From Candidatus Anoxychlamydiales bacterium (lineage in GTDB: Bacteria; Chlamydiota; Chlamydiia; Chlamydiales; SM23-39): a stretch of DNA of 13,730 nucleotides. The stretch is taken from NCBI GenBank assembly GCA_011064905.1, contig JAAKFW010000015.1, positions 1-13,730 on the forward strand. Direction: 5' to 3'. Every line of letters starts with the position of its first letter. Position 1 is the first letter of the stretch. A program made the position numbers and the translations under genes. The notes under the pieces were generated by a model that worked only from the letters and a program-made list of their open reading frames with translations, was not told the origin of the DNA and searched no databases. Positions 5,816-13,297 of the stretch are shown in pieces.

Positions 5816-7363
5816 TTACTTTGAGCTTTTGCTTACAGCTTCTTCTAGAATGATGCTAATATCCTTATTTCCAAAATGTCTAGCTAAATCTAAAGCTGTA
5901 TACCCTTTATTATCTTCAATTGTTACATCAGCATCTTGTACTAGAATTTCTACAGCTTTTACATGGCCTTTACCAGCAGCATAGTGTAAAGGAGTTTGAC
6001 CTTCATTAGTTGTTATATCTTTATCAGCGCCATTTTGTAGTAATATTTCTAAAGCTTGTTTATTACCACTATAACTAGCATAATGCATTGGAGTCTGTCC
6101 TGTATTATCTTGACTATTAATTTCTCTCGTTAATTTCAAAGCTTTGGTAATTAAACCAGCATCATTATGCTGAGCGTGAGCAGCGATATGTAAAAGATTG
6201 TGGCCATACTTATTTCTCGCGTTAGGATCTAATCTTTTAGCTAACAAATGATCAATAAGAAAATCTCTTTTATGTACCCATGCTTCTCTATTAGGCAGAT
6301 TTTCTGGTATTTTCAACAAAAAAAGTTGGTGCAATGCTGTGTTTTTATTTTCATCGGTTTCAAATAAAATTCCTTCTGGATTATTTACAATAAATTTTAT
6401 CGCTACATCTAATGCTTGAGAATTAATTAAATCCGGCAAAGAAACTTTTGTCGGGTTTAATGTTTTTTCAGATAAATCTTTACTCATATGGGAAAATCGT
6501 TTATTACCAACTTTATATACTTCTACAGCTACATATTCATTATGACAATCATATTTATCTCCTCCATTCCCTGTAATAGTCCTTCTCTCTTCTTCATGAG
6601 AAAAAGATAGATGGGGTATTTGCCTTAAATTATAATAATCAAAAACATTTTCTATAGCATGAACGGCATGTATAAGTTCGTGTAGTATGTACATAAATGG
6701 GGGTTGAGGAGATAAAAGTATCTGTTTTTCAATCAATGTATAAAAAGGAATATTAGTTTCTTTATTAAAAGAAACAACTACACAAGTTTTTTTTAACCGT
6801 ACAGAATTATCAAGATCCACATCCATTGAATTTTCTACTTCTTCTTTAAAAAAAAGCCTTGCGTCATCATCCTTTAAACTTTTTAGTAATCTTTCTAATA
6901 ATTTAACTCCAAATTCTTTTTCTAAAAGTTGTTCAAAAAATCTAATTAAAAATGCTCTAGCTTCTTTTCCTTCAGGTAATTTTATTTGGTCATTCAGCGG
7001 TGATTGAATTATACTTAAGATTTCTCGAGCTCTATTTTCAGCAGGTTTTTGCGTAAAATCTTTACAACGATCTATTTTCATTGGAGCTTCAAAAACATCA
7101 AAAAATGCAGATTCAATCTCATCTTCTTCTTGATGCGATTTATCTAACAAACAAACATTTTTATCTGGAAAATATTCTAGTAATTCGTTTTCGTTATAAG
7201 GATTGTAAAAAAGCAAATCATTTACACCGTCAAAGCTTTGATTGCTTAGCATTAGACTAATTTTATCGTTTGTATTATGAGGGCTTAAACTTAAAGCAGC
7301 TTGAGGATTGCCGAAAAGACCATAAGCAAAAAGTGCTGATTTTAAAAGACTAAAAAATTTCAT
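5816..7363 (-). CDS. Zinc metalloprotease of the M91/NleD effector type with C-terminal ankyrin repeats
   Basis: A 515-residue protein. Residues 1-24 resemble a Sec signal peptide (MKFF..LLKSALFAYGLF, then QAA). Residues about 120-290 carry the protease domain: the zinc motif HELIH at 228-232, followed about 25 residues on by HEEERRTITG (256-265) and an N-E (275-276). This order is characteristic of peptidase family M91, whose known member NleD is a type III effector that cleaves host JNK and p38 kinases. About five ankyrin repeats follow (roughly 341-509), clearest at GQTPMHYASYSG (422-433) and GQTPLHYAAGKG (455-466). Fusion of the two suggests a protease directed to a host target, which is inference. 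The gene is alone on its strand at the right end of the island. Its leader has TATAAT (7418-7423) but no clear Shine-Dalgarno. Confidence 0.8.
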   Translation of the reverse strand: MKFFSLLKSALFAYGLFGNPQAALSLSPHNTNDKISLMLSNQSFDGVNDLLFYNPYNENELLEYFPDKNVCLLDKSHQEEDEIESAFFDVFEAPMKIDRCKDFTQKPAENRAREILSIIQSPLNDQIKLPEGKEARAFLIRFFEQLLEKEFGVKLLERLLKSLKDDDARLFFKEEVENSMDVDLDNSVRLKKTCVVVSFNKETNIPFYTLIEKQILLSPQPPFMYILHELIHAVHAIENVFDYYNLRQIPHLSFSHEEERRTITGNGGDKYDCHNEYVAVEVYKVGNKRFSHMSKDLSEKTLNPTKVSLPDLINSQALDVAIKFIVNNPEGILFETDENKNTALHQLFLLKIPENLPNREAWVHKRDFLIDHLLAKRLDPNARNKYGHNLLHIAAHAQHNDAGLITKALKLTREINSQDNTGQTPMHYASYSGNKQALEILLQNGADKDITTNEGQTPLHYAAGKGHVKAVEILVQDADVTIEDNKGYTALDLARHFGNKDISIILEEAVSKSSK

Positions 7364-7497
7364 TTGCTAATTTTCAATTGTTTATATTGTTTATAATAAT
7401 AAATTTCTTTTCAAAACATTATATGCAAATAAAAGTAAAATTACTAGAACTTCTTGCAAAATTCCAGGACCATTTCATTGAAAATTATTTGAATTAT

Positions 7498-7638
7498 TTA
7501 ATTTAACCTCAGTAATCCCTCCAAATATGATTCGTTTAAAGCGGCTCTAAACCTTTCATTTTCAATGCTTCTCTTTGATGTTTTATCTTTTAACGATAAC
7601 AGATATAAGACGTAAGACTTATCATATCTAAGTCTATG
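7498..7638 (-). pseudogene. Possible C-terminal gene remnant next to tRNA-Met
   Basis: A frame without any ATG or GTG start runs 46 codons to TAA (7500-7498). It encodes a protein-like, Leu/Arg/Lys-rich sequence including KDKTSKRSIENERFRAALNE and ending GLLRLN. A stop lies just before it, at the tRNA 3' end, so the 5' part of any gene is missing. It occupies the place where island integrases often sit, but I see none of the catalytic Arg/His/Tyr motifs. Bases 7615-7635 within it can form a 7-bp stem with a 7-nt loop (AGACTTA/TAAGTCT), which may instead be an RNA-end structure of the tRNA transcript. Confidence 0.3.
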
Positions 7639-7644
7639 TTAATA

Positions 7645-7691
7645 AAAATTAGCGGCAATTGGACTCGAACCAACGACACCCGGATTATGAT
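7645..7691. repeat. Putative attachment-site repeat, right copy (within tRNA-Met)
   Basis: This is the 3' half of the intact tRNA-Met plus its immediate flank. It is repeated at 153-199 with two mismatches. The element would have inserted on the 3' side of the tRNA, keeping the gene whole here. Confidence 0.65.
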
Positions 7692-7723
7692 TCCGGTGCT
7701 CTAACCAACTGAGCTATGCCGCC
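7650..7723 (-). tRNA. tRNA-Met (CAT anticodon), elongator type
   Basis: A complete 74-nt cloverleaf: acceptor GGCGGCA/TGCCGCT with discriminator A, D arm GCTC...GAGC, anticodon stem CCGGA/TCCGG around ATCATAA (anticodon CAT), and T arm GTTGGTTCGAGTCCAAT. CCA is not encoded. The G1-U72 pair and the overall pattern match bacterial elongator Met. A tRNA-Ile2 with lysidine-modified CAT is the alternative. It is the target of the proposed island. It has its own promoter and lies 89 nt downstream of tRNA-fMet. Confidence 0.93.
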
Positions 7724-7736
7724 AAAACAAAAAACA

Positions 7737-7765
7737 AGTATAGTATAAGATTTAGCATATATCAA
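7737..7765 (-). promoter_or_regulatory. Promoter of tRNA-Met
   Basis: On the minus strand, TTGATA (7765-7760) and TATACT (7742-7737) are separated by 17 nt, each 5/6 to consensus. The predicted start is near 7730, about 7 nt before the mature tRNA 5' end at 7723. Confidence 0.65.
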
Positions 7766-7812
7766 GCTGAATTTCTATAAAATTTTAATTAGGGTAATTT
7801 CTTTTTGAAAAA

Positions 7813-7885
7813 TGGCGGGGAGAGGATTCGAACCTCTGACCTTTGGGTTATGAGCCCAACGAGCTAACCACTGCTCCACCCCGCG
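7813..7885 (-). tRNA. Initiator tRNA-fMet (CAT)
   Basis: A 73-nt cloverleaf beginning CGCGGGGTGGAGC. Initiator hallmarks are visible: three consecutive G-C pairs (GGG/CCC) in the anticodon stem around CTCATAA, and an unpaired first acceptor position. Here that position is C1 opposite C72, rather than the C1-A72 of E. coli; the mismatch is the feature recognised by the formylase. CCA is not encoded. It follows waaA on the same strand but has its own promoter. Confidence 0.95.
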
Positions 7886-7898
7886 ATAATTATTTAGC

Positions 7899-7927
7899 AC
7901 TATAGCATTGATCATTTTTAACATCAA
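7899..7927 (-). promoter_or_regulatory. Promoter of tRNA-fMet
   Basis: TTGATG (7927-7922) and TATAGT (7904-7899), minus strand, have 17-nt spacing and match 4/6 and 5/6 of the consensus. The predicted start lies a few bases before the tRNA 5' end at 7885. Confidence 0.6.
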
Positions 7928-7979
7928 TAGAGTTTTAAAAGTATTTTTGAAGGAGAGTAAGTTTAATAAAAGAATTTGA

Positions 7980-9236
7980 TTAAATAGATAGCAGATTTGT
8001 TATTTTGCTTGTTGTATTTTCTAGAATATTTTGATAGTTTTTTTTTAGTTTTGAGCAGTTATCAATGAGTTTGCTGAGATTATCTTTATCTAGATATTTA
8101 GATATTTCTGTTTTAATATTTTTTAGATGAACCTCTTTTCCTGACTTAGAGTCTAATACAATTTTTTTAAATTCTAGTTGAGAGAACATATTTGGACCGA
8201 AAAAAACAGGAGTTTTTACAAAAATAGGTTCTAAAATATTATGCCCCCCTACCCTATCTATAAAACTTCCAGCTACAATTGCAAGAGAGCTTAGTTGATA
8301 TAAGGTATTTAAAATTCCCATTTCATCAATAAGAATAACTTTTGAGTTTGGTTTTTTTGATATTTCACTTAGAAGGGAAATAGTGGTTATTTTTTTTAAC
8401 TGATTGTAGACAGAGATAAATCTCTCAGGATGCCTTGGCGCTATTAATATTTTAATGTTTGGAAGATTTTTTAATTCATTTATTAAAAGTTCTTCTTCAG
8501 GGCTATGCGTCGATGCAATAGTGATAACTTTTTGATCTTTGATGTTTAGCTTCGATTTCCATTTATCTAAAGCGTCTTTTGAGAGAATTTCAAAAGAGTT
8601 AGAAAGTTTTAGATTTCCAGTTACAAAAATCTTTTTGGGATCTAAAAAATTTGAGAATCTTTTTCTGTATTGCTCATTTTGAGCTAAAATTAAATCGATA
8701 TTAGAAAATAAGCCTTTAGAGAATTTTAAGAATTTTAAAAAGTTTGAAGTTGACCTTTTTGATATTTTAGCGCTAATTACAGCTATTTTAGATCTGTTTT
8801 CTTTAGCAATTTTCATGAAATTATACCAAAAGTCAGTCTCCAAAAAAATTATTAGATTAGGTTTTATTTGAGAGAAAACTTTTCTTATCGTAAATGAAAA
8901 ATCAAATGGGAAAAATATAAATTTATCTGCTAAAAAAAGAGATTTTTTAGCTTCAATGTGTCCCGTCTCTGTCGTAGAAGAGATGATTATATAAGATGAA
9001 GGGTGCTTATCTTTTAACCTTTTAAGAAAAGAGATAGCTGCTTTTGTCTCTCCAAGAGAGACTGCATGTATCCAAATAATAGGTCTTTTATATTGAGGAT
9101 TGAAATTATAACTTTTTAACCCTAGCCTTTTTAAAATATCAGATTTTTTTTTTTTATAAAAAATGTAAACAAAAATAGCTTTTGGAAGAGAAATTAAAAG
9201 ATATATGAATAGTAAAAAGTTATATATCATCTTCAA
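7980..9236 (-). CDS. waaA: 3-deoxy-D-manno-octulosonic acid (Kdo) transferase
   Basis: A glycosyltransferase that adds Kdo from CMP-Kdo to lipid A at the inner membrane, making the LPS inner core; chlamydial enzymes (GseA) add several residues. The 418-residue length fits. An N-terminal membrane anchor (about 4-27) precedes the donor/acceptor domains. HAVSLGE (57-63) contains the catalytic Glu (E63) of the family SxGE motif. LETDFW (132-137) corresponds to the ETELW motif, and GNLKLS, ASTHSPEE, APRHPER (267-272 region) and GGHNILEP (330-337) are all typical. The frame can start at TTG 9236, overlapping the leuS TGA, or at ATG 9230 two codons later. Both are poorly served by a ribosome site, so translation is probably coupled to leuS. 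leuS-waaA adjacency is conserved in Chlamydia. Confidence 0.95.
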   Translation of the reverse strand: MKMIYNFLLFIYLLISLPKAIFVYIFYKKKKSDILKRLGLKSYNFNPQYKRPIIWIHAVSLGETKAAISFLKRLKDKHPSSYIIISSTTETGHIEAKKSLFLADKFIFFPFDFSFTIRKVFSQIKPNLIIFLETDFWYNFMKIAKENRSKIAVISAKISKRSTSNFLKFLKFSKGLFSNIDLILAQNEQYRKRFSNFLDPKKIFVTGNLKLSNSFEILSKDALDKWKSKLNIKDQKVITIASTHSPEEELLINELKNLPNIKILIAPRHPERFISVYNQLKKITTISLLSEISKKPNSKVILIDEMGILNTLYQLSSLAIVAGSFIDRVGGHNILEPIFVKTPVFFGPNMFSQLEFKKIVLDSKSGKEVHLKNIKTEISKYLDKDNLSKLIDNCSKLKKNYQNILENTTSKITNLLSI

Positions 9237-11794
9237 TTTTTCTTAACTACGATGTTAAGAAGTTTTTCAGGTACAAAAATGGTTTTTATTATATCTCCGG
9301 TTATATGCTTTTCTACTTGTGGGAGTCTCTTAGCTAATTCTAAAATTTCATCTTTTGTGATGTCTTTAGAAAGATCCATTCGAGCTCTTAGCTTTCCATT
9401 GATTTGAATAACATAAGTCTTTTGATCTTCTTGTAAATATTTTAGATCAACTATTGGAATTGATCTAAACGTTAAAGTTTCTGTTTCCCCTAAATACTGC
9501 CACAGCTCCTCTGATATGTGTGGAGCAAAGGGATATAACATTTGAATGGCCATTTTCAGCGCTTGGACTGGGTATTTATCGAGTTTTGTGAAAGAATTGA
9601 TGAATTCCATTAGATGAGCTATTGCAGTGTTAAATTGCATGTTTTCTATCTCTTTTGTAACTATGTGAACTAAATTGTGAGATAGTTTTGATGCCTCAAA
9701 AGTATTTTCTTTAGTTACCTTTTCTGAGTGAACCATGTCAAAGAAACGATTTAAAAATCTTTTGCAACCAGTTACAGCATCGGTATTCCATATCTTTTCT
9801 TTGTCAAAAGGGCCCATGAACATTTCGTATAAACGAAGAGCATCAGCGCCATATTCTTCTACCATCTCGTCCGGCGTTATTCCATTCAATTTGGATTTAG
9901 ACATTTTCTCTATTTGTGTGATTACTTTTTTTCCATCATACGTGAGCTTTCCATTATCCTTTTCAACATCTGCTTCAGATATATACCCTCCTTGTTCTAA
10001 TTTGAAAGATGGAGCCGTAACAAGACCTTGATAACGATACTTTTTAAATGGTTCTTTTGTGGAAACTAATTTTAAATCATAAAAAATTTTATGCCAAAAT
10101 CTAGCGTAGAGCAGATGAAGTACTGCATGCTCAGCTCCCCCGACATATAGATCTACAGGCATCCAATACTTTTCTAAATCCTTTGACCAAGCTTCCATGT
10201 CATTTTTAGGATCTAAAAATCTTAGATAGTACCAACAAGATCCCGCCCACTGCGGCATTGTATTGATCTCTCTTTTAGCTTTTTCCTTTGTTTTAGGATC
10301 TATAACTTCAATCCAACGAGTCTGTTTTGCAAGAGGAGAATTGCCCTCATCTGTGGGTTTATAGTCATCTATAGATGGCGGTATTAAAGGAAGTTCATCT
10401 AATTCTAGCGCTCTTTTAGTGCCGTCTTCAAAATGTAGAATTGGAATGGGCTCGCCCCAATATCTTTGTCTAGAAAAAAGCCAATCTCTTAATTTATAAC
10501 TAATAGCTCTTTTACCGTTATTAGACTTTTCTAACCAATTAATAATTTTTTCTTTTGCTTGCTCTTCTTTTAAACCATTTAATGATACTTCATTGTTTTC
10601 AGAAAAGACTCCCCTTCCTGAACCTGACCAACATTTTTTTCCAGCTAAAATTTGTTCTTTTAATTCTTTTAAAGGAATCTCTTCATCATTTTTTGATAGA
10701 TCCGGATCAATTATACATTTGATTGGAAGATTAAATTTTGTTGCAAATTCAAAGTCTCTCTCATCGTGAGCCGGAACAGACATTATAGACCCGAGAGCAT
10801 ATCCAATTAGTACATAATCCGATATCCAAATAGGAATTTTTTCACTATTTGCTGGATTAATAGCATATGACCCTAAAAACACACCTGTTTTATCTTTTGC
10901 AAGATCTGTTCTCTCAAGATCACTTTTTTTAGCTGTTTCATTTTTGTATTTTTTGACATCTTCCAAATAGTCTTTTGTTGTAAGCAGATCAACTAAAGGA
11001 TGCTCTGGAGATATTACTAAAAAGCTCGCACCAAAAATCGTATCAGGTCTAGTTGTAAAAACTTCGATTTCTATATCTTTTTCAGCTTCTTTGAAAAGGA
11101 TCTTAGCTCCCTTGCTTTTTCCAATCCAATTTACTTGCAGTCTTTTAATATTTTCTGGCCAATCAACTTCATCTAAATCATCGATTAGTCTTTCAGCAAA
11201 TTTCGTTATTTTTAATACCCACTGTTTTAGAGGAATTCTTACAACCGGATATCCCCCCTCTTTAGATTTGCCATCTTCAACCTCTTCATTCGCTAGTATT
11301 GTTTTTAACTCAGAACAGTAATTTACGTTAATCTTTGCTTCATATGCTAAACCTAAATCAAATAATTTTGTAAAAATCCATTGTGTCCATTTGTAATAAC
11401 TAGCATCAGAGGTTGCTAATTCTCTTGACCAGTCGTAGCTAAACCCTAAAATTTTAAGCTGTCTTTTATATGTATCTATATTTTTTTTTGTAGTAATAGA
11501 TGGATGAGTGCCCGTTCTAATGGCATATTGTTCAGCTGGCAATCCAAAACTATCCCATCCCATAGGGCGTAAGACATTATAACCTTTTTGTCTCATATAT
11601 CTCGCTATAATGTCAGTGCCAGTATAGCCTGTTACATGACCCACGTGAAGACCTGCTCCTGATGGATATGGAAACATATCTAATATGTAAAATTTCGGTT
11701 TACTTAAATCTTTTTTGACTTCAAAAGTTTTATTGCTTTTCCAGTATTCTTGCCACTTTTTTTCAATTTTTTGATGATCATATTTATTTTTCAT
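9233..11794 (-). CDS. leuS: Leucyl-tRNA synthetase
   Basis: This enzyme charges tRNA-Leu with leucine in the cytoplasm. The 853-residue protein is full length for the bacterial form. Class I signatures are HVGH (50-53, within PYPSGAGLHVGH) and KMSKS (630-634). GWDSFGLPAE (79-88) belongs to the catalytic core. The inserted editing domain is intact, with FTTRPDTIFGA (246-256) and the VPAHDERD block (340-347, including the conserved Asp) that hydrolyses mischarged tRNA. The SWYYLRF-like motif appears as CWYYLRF (520-526). The stop is TGA, overlapping the TTG start option of waaA. No clear Shine-Dalgarno precedes the ATG at 11794. A promoter candidate with a perfect TATAAT lies about 50 bases upstream. 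Confidence 0.98.
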   Translation of the reverse strand: MKNKYDHQKIEKKWQEYWKSNKTFEVKKDLSKPKFYILDMFPYPSGAGLHVGHVTGYTGTDIIARYMRQKGYNVLRPMGWDSFGLPAEQYAIRTGTHPSITTKKNIDTYKRQLKILGFSYDWSRELATSDASYYKWTQWIFTKLFDLGLAYEAKINVNYCSELKTILANEEVEDGKSKEGGYPVVRIPLKQWVLKITKFAERLIDDLDEVDWPENIKRLQVNWIGKSKGAKILFKEAEKDIEIEVFTTRPDTIFGASFLVISPEHPLVDLLTTKDYLEDVKKYKNETAKKSDLERTDLAKDKTGVFLGSYAINPANSEKIPIWISDYVLIGYALGSIMSVPAHDERDFEFATKFNLPIKCIIDPDLSKNDEEIPLKELKEQILAGKKCWSGSGRGVFSENNEVSLNGLKEEQAKEKIINWLEKSNNGKRAISYKLRDWLFSRQRYWGEPIPILHFEDGTKRALELDELPLIPPSIDDYKPTDEGNSPLAKQTRWIEVIDPKTKEKAKREINTMPQWAGSCWYYLRFLDPKNDMEAWSKDLEKYWMPVDLYVGGAEHAVLHLLYARFWHKIFYDLKLVSTKEPFKKYRYQGLVTAPSFKLEQGGYISEADVEKDNGKLTYDGKKVITQIEKMSKSKLNGITPDEMVEEYGADALRLYEMFMGPFDKEKIWNTDAVTGCKRFLNRFFDMVHSEKVTKENTFEASKLSHNLVHIVTKEIENMQFNTAIAHLMEFINSFTKLDKYPVQALKMAIQMLYPFAPHISEELWQYLGETETLTFRSIPIVDLKYLQEDQKTYVIQINGKLRARMDLSKDITKDEILELAKRLPQVEKHITGDIIKTIFVPEKLLNIVVKKN

Positions 11795-11843
11795 AAGATT
11801 AAATTTTTTTTTGTTATGAAAGGTAGCATAACAATTTCAATAA

Positions 11844-11873
11844 ATTATATCGATCAAAAACATGACTTATAAA
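11844..11873 (-). promoter_or_regulatory. Predicted promoter for leuS-waaA
   Basis: On the minus strand, TTTATA (11873-11868) and a perfect TATAAT (11849-11844) are 18 nt apart. A start near 11837 would give a leader of about 43 nt before the leuS ATG. Confidence 0.45.
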
Positions 11874-11957
11874 TACTTTTTTTTACATAGATAAAAATGA
11901 TGTTTTTTGCTATAGTTATTTTATTATGAATAATAAAAGATAAATAAAGGTAACAAA

Positions 11958-12338
11958 ATGACTACAGGAATAGTAACTAAAGGCGCTTTTAAAAGCTTTT
12001 TTAAAGAAGTGGATACAATGGCTAAAGAAAAGCCATTAGCTACTATTACATATGCCTTTGCTTTAACAATATTTGCAGGTTTTATAGCTCCATTTTCTTT
12101 AATAATAGCTATAGGCGTTTTTTCTATATCTCTTCCTTTTCATCTCCTTATTATTAAAAATTTTAAAAGTATATGCCACAATTTAGCAGAAAAGACAAAA
12201 GATATTTTTACAGGAGACCCTAGAGAAAAAGGTCAGATAGCCGGTCGTAATCTAAAAATTTTAGGATATCAAATATACGCTCGGACAAGAGGCTTTTTTG
12301 AAGGACTATTTTCAAAAAGCAAAGAGCCTATAGTTTAA
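11958..12338 (+). CDS. Inc-like small membrane protein, tandem family member 1
   Basis: A 126-residue protein of a family represented four times in a row here. The N-terminus VTKGAFKSF is followed by KEKP (23-26) and two hydrophobic helices, about 28-45 and 47-66, separated by one Pro-containing turn. That is the bilobed hairpin seen in chlamydial Inc proteins. The C-terminal half is soluble and basic: KDIFTGDPREKG (81-92), then ARTRGFFEGLF (108-118). It is about 40% similar to the next gene by eye, strongest from KE(K/R)P to KNF. AAAGG before AACAAA gives a usable ribosome site. It is divergent from leuS. An Inc-type role (type III secretion, insertion in the inclusion membrane) is inference from topology and lineage only. 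Confidence 0.75.
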   Translation: MTTGIVTKGAFKSFFKEVDTMAKEKPLATITYAFALTIFAGFIAPFSLIIAIGVFSISLPFHLLIIKNFKSICHNLAEKTKDIFTGDPREKGQIAGRNLKILGYQIYARTRGFFEGLFSKSKEPIV

Positions 12339-12416
12339 AATTTTAACTATATTCTATATCTTTAGCTTCAATATAAAATAATTTTTTTAAGGTGCTAAAA
12401 AAACTCATTTTTGTTA

Positions 12417-12434
12417 TCTTTTTTTCGAAAAAGA
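12417..12434 (+). promoter_or_regulatory. Leader hairpin just before a ribosome site
   Basis: TCTTTTT-TTCG-AAAAAGA forms a 7-bp stem with a TTCG loop. It ends 6 nt before the AAGGGGG ribosome site (12441-12447) of the second family gene. Mostly A-U pairs, so of limited stability. Its position could affect translation, or it may be chance in an A/T-run-rich leader. Confidence 0.25.
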
Positions 12435-12451
12435 AATAAAAAGGGGGTTAT

Positions 12452-12820
12452 ATGCAGATTGTGGATAAAGCCATTATTGGGGTAAAAGATTTTTATAATA
12501 AAGTAGAAGATATTACAAAAGAAAGACCTGTCTCAATTGTTATTTCAACTATAGCCTTAACTATACTTTCGGCTTTTGTTAGTCCTCTTTCCAATATTTT
12601 AGCTTTAGGGGTTTTTAGTTTTGCTCTATTTTTGGCAGCTGTTATAGCTAAAAACTTTGAAAAAGTTTCAGATGGAATAGAAGCTCAAATAACTAAAGTT
12701 TTTGCTGACCCTTTAGCTGCTGCAAGAGCAAAAGGCAGAAGAAAAGGTAAAGATTTTGTAGCTGAAGTTGAAAGGGTAGGAGAAAGCGTTATGGGGTTTG
12801 CTGAAGGATTTACATCATAA
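12452..12820 (+). CDS. Inc-like small membrane protein, tandem family member 2
   Basis: A 122-residue paralogue of the preceding gene with the same layout. KERP (23-26) precedes two hydrophobic helices (about 28-44 and 46-66, ALTILSAFVSPLSNILALGVF) meeting at a Pro turn, then KNF, then a soluble tail with VFADPLAAARAKGRRKGK (83-100) and MGFAEGF (114-120). The ADP(L) and G-F-x-E-G-F features correspond to TGDP and GFFEGLF of member 1. The tail is more basic than in member 1. An unusually G-rich ribosome site (AAGGGGG) lies 4 nt upstream. The 113-nt gap from member 1 holds a small leader hairpin. No recognised domain beyond the hairpin. Confidence 0.75.
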   Translation: MQIVDKAIIGVKDFYNKVEDITKERPVSIVISTIALTILSAFVSPLSNILALGVFSFALFLAAVIAKNFEKVSDGIEAQITKVFADPLAAARAKGRRKGKDFVAEVERVGESVMGFAEGFTS

Positions 12821-12839
12821 ATTAACAAGTAATCATAAT

Positions 12840-13214
12840 ATGATAGTTGTAAAAGATGTTACATGCTTCATAAAAAAACCAGACGATTTTGTTTTAGAAA
12901 ATTCTAAAAAAGCAGTTTTATATTCTATAGTTTTTAAAATTATAGGTTTTGCTGCTTTAATATTTAGTTCGTATAATCCCATTTTTTTTGTTTGCTCTTC
13001 AGTATGTTTTTTTTCAGTATCTCTCTATATTGATCATAAAATTTTAAAAAATATTGAACCAATAGTCTTTGATTTATTTAAAAAATGGATAAATCATGAT
13101 CCAGAAAAAACCGGGGTTTATATAGGCCGTATATTGAACATAATTTGGAGGGCTGATCCATTATCAAGGGCTCGAGGAATTTATCGCGGGTTTTTCTTTC
13201 AAAGAAATTCTTAA
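12840..13214 (+). CDS. Inc-like small membrane protein, tandem family member 3
   Basis: 124 residues from the ATG at 12840. A longer frame from TTG 12798 would overlap member 2 and add 14 residues with no better ribosome site, so the ATG is preferred, though it also lacks a clear site. The order is CFIKKPDDFVLEN (9-21), two hydrophobic helices (about 24-43 and 46-64, Cys/Phe-rich), then a basic, aromatic tail. The tail has HDPEKTGVYIGR (86-97) and RADPLSRARGIYRGFF (104-119), clearly matching the DPREKGQIAGR and ARTRGFFEGLF segments of member 1 and the ADPLAAARAKG of member 2. It follows member 2 by 19 nt and is probably co-transcribed. Confidence 0.72.
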   Translation: MIVVKDVTCFIKKPDDFVLENSKKAVLYSIVFKIIGFAALIFSSYNPIFFVCSSVCFFSVSLYIDHKILKNIEPIVFDLFKKWINHDPEKTGVYIGRILNIIWRADPLSRARGIYRGFFFQRNS

Positions 13215-13285
13215 AGAAAATGTCTTTTTTCTATTGCATATAATTATTAGAAAATAATATCCTATCATTCGAAAATTTTTTTTTT

Positions 13286-13291
13286 AGGAGG
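13286..13291 (+). promoter_or_regulatory. Full-consensus ribosome binding site
   Basis: AGGAGG stands 6 nt before the ATG at 13298, the best ribosome site in the window. It fixes the start of the partial gene at the right edge, right after a run of T residues. Confidence 0.8.
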
Positions 13292-13297
13292 TATAAA

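Larger units (their letters stand above)
153..7691. mobile_element. Putative genomic island integrated at tRNA-Met
   Basis: The region is bounded by direct repeats of the 3' half of tRNA-Met, with the intact tRNA at the right end (7650-7723) and a 3' fragment at the left (158-199). Between them lie seven genes or pseudogenes of accessory type: an oxidoreductase-Nudix pair, two ankyrin-family loci, two small membrane proteins and an M91-ankyrin metalloprotease. Outside the right end lie conserved housekeeping genes (tRNA-fMet, waaA, leuS). No integrase, excisionase or transfer gene is visible, so the element is probably decayed or immobile. What is seen is the repeat structure and gene content; integration by a tyrosine recombinase is inferred from the known tRNA-targeting pattern. 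Confidence 0.55.

Noticed and set aside
5668..5853. Plus-strand open frame of 61 codons overlapping the end of the metalloprotease gene
   Set aside because: Low-complexity Phe/Leu-rich translation, no ribosome site, and its 3' part is antisense to a well-supported gene.
9735..10031. Plus-strand open frame inside leuS (also 11091-11321)
   Set aside because: These are antisense to a full-length, motif-complete leuS and resemble no protein.
12798..12839. TTG-initiated extension of family member 3
   Set aside because: It overlaps member 2, lacks a better ribosome site and adds residues without similarity to the family; the ATG at 12840 is preferred.
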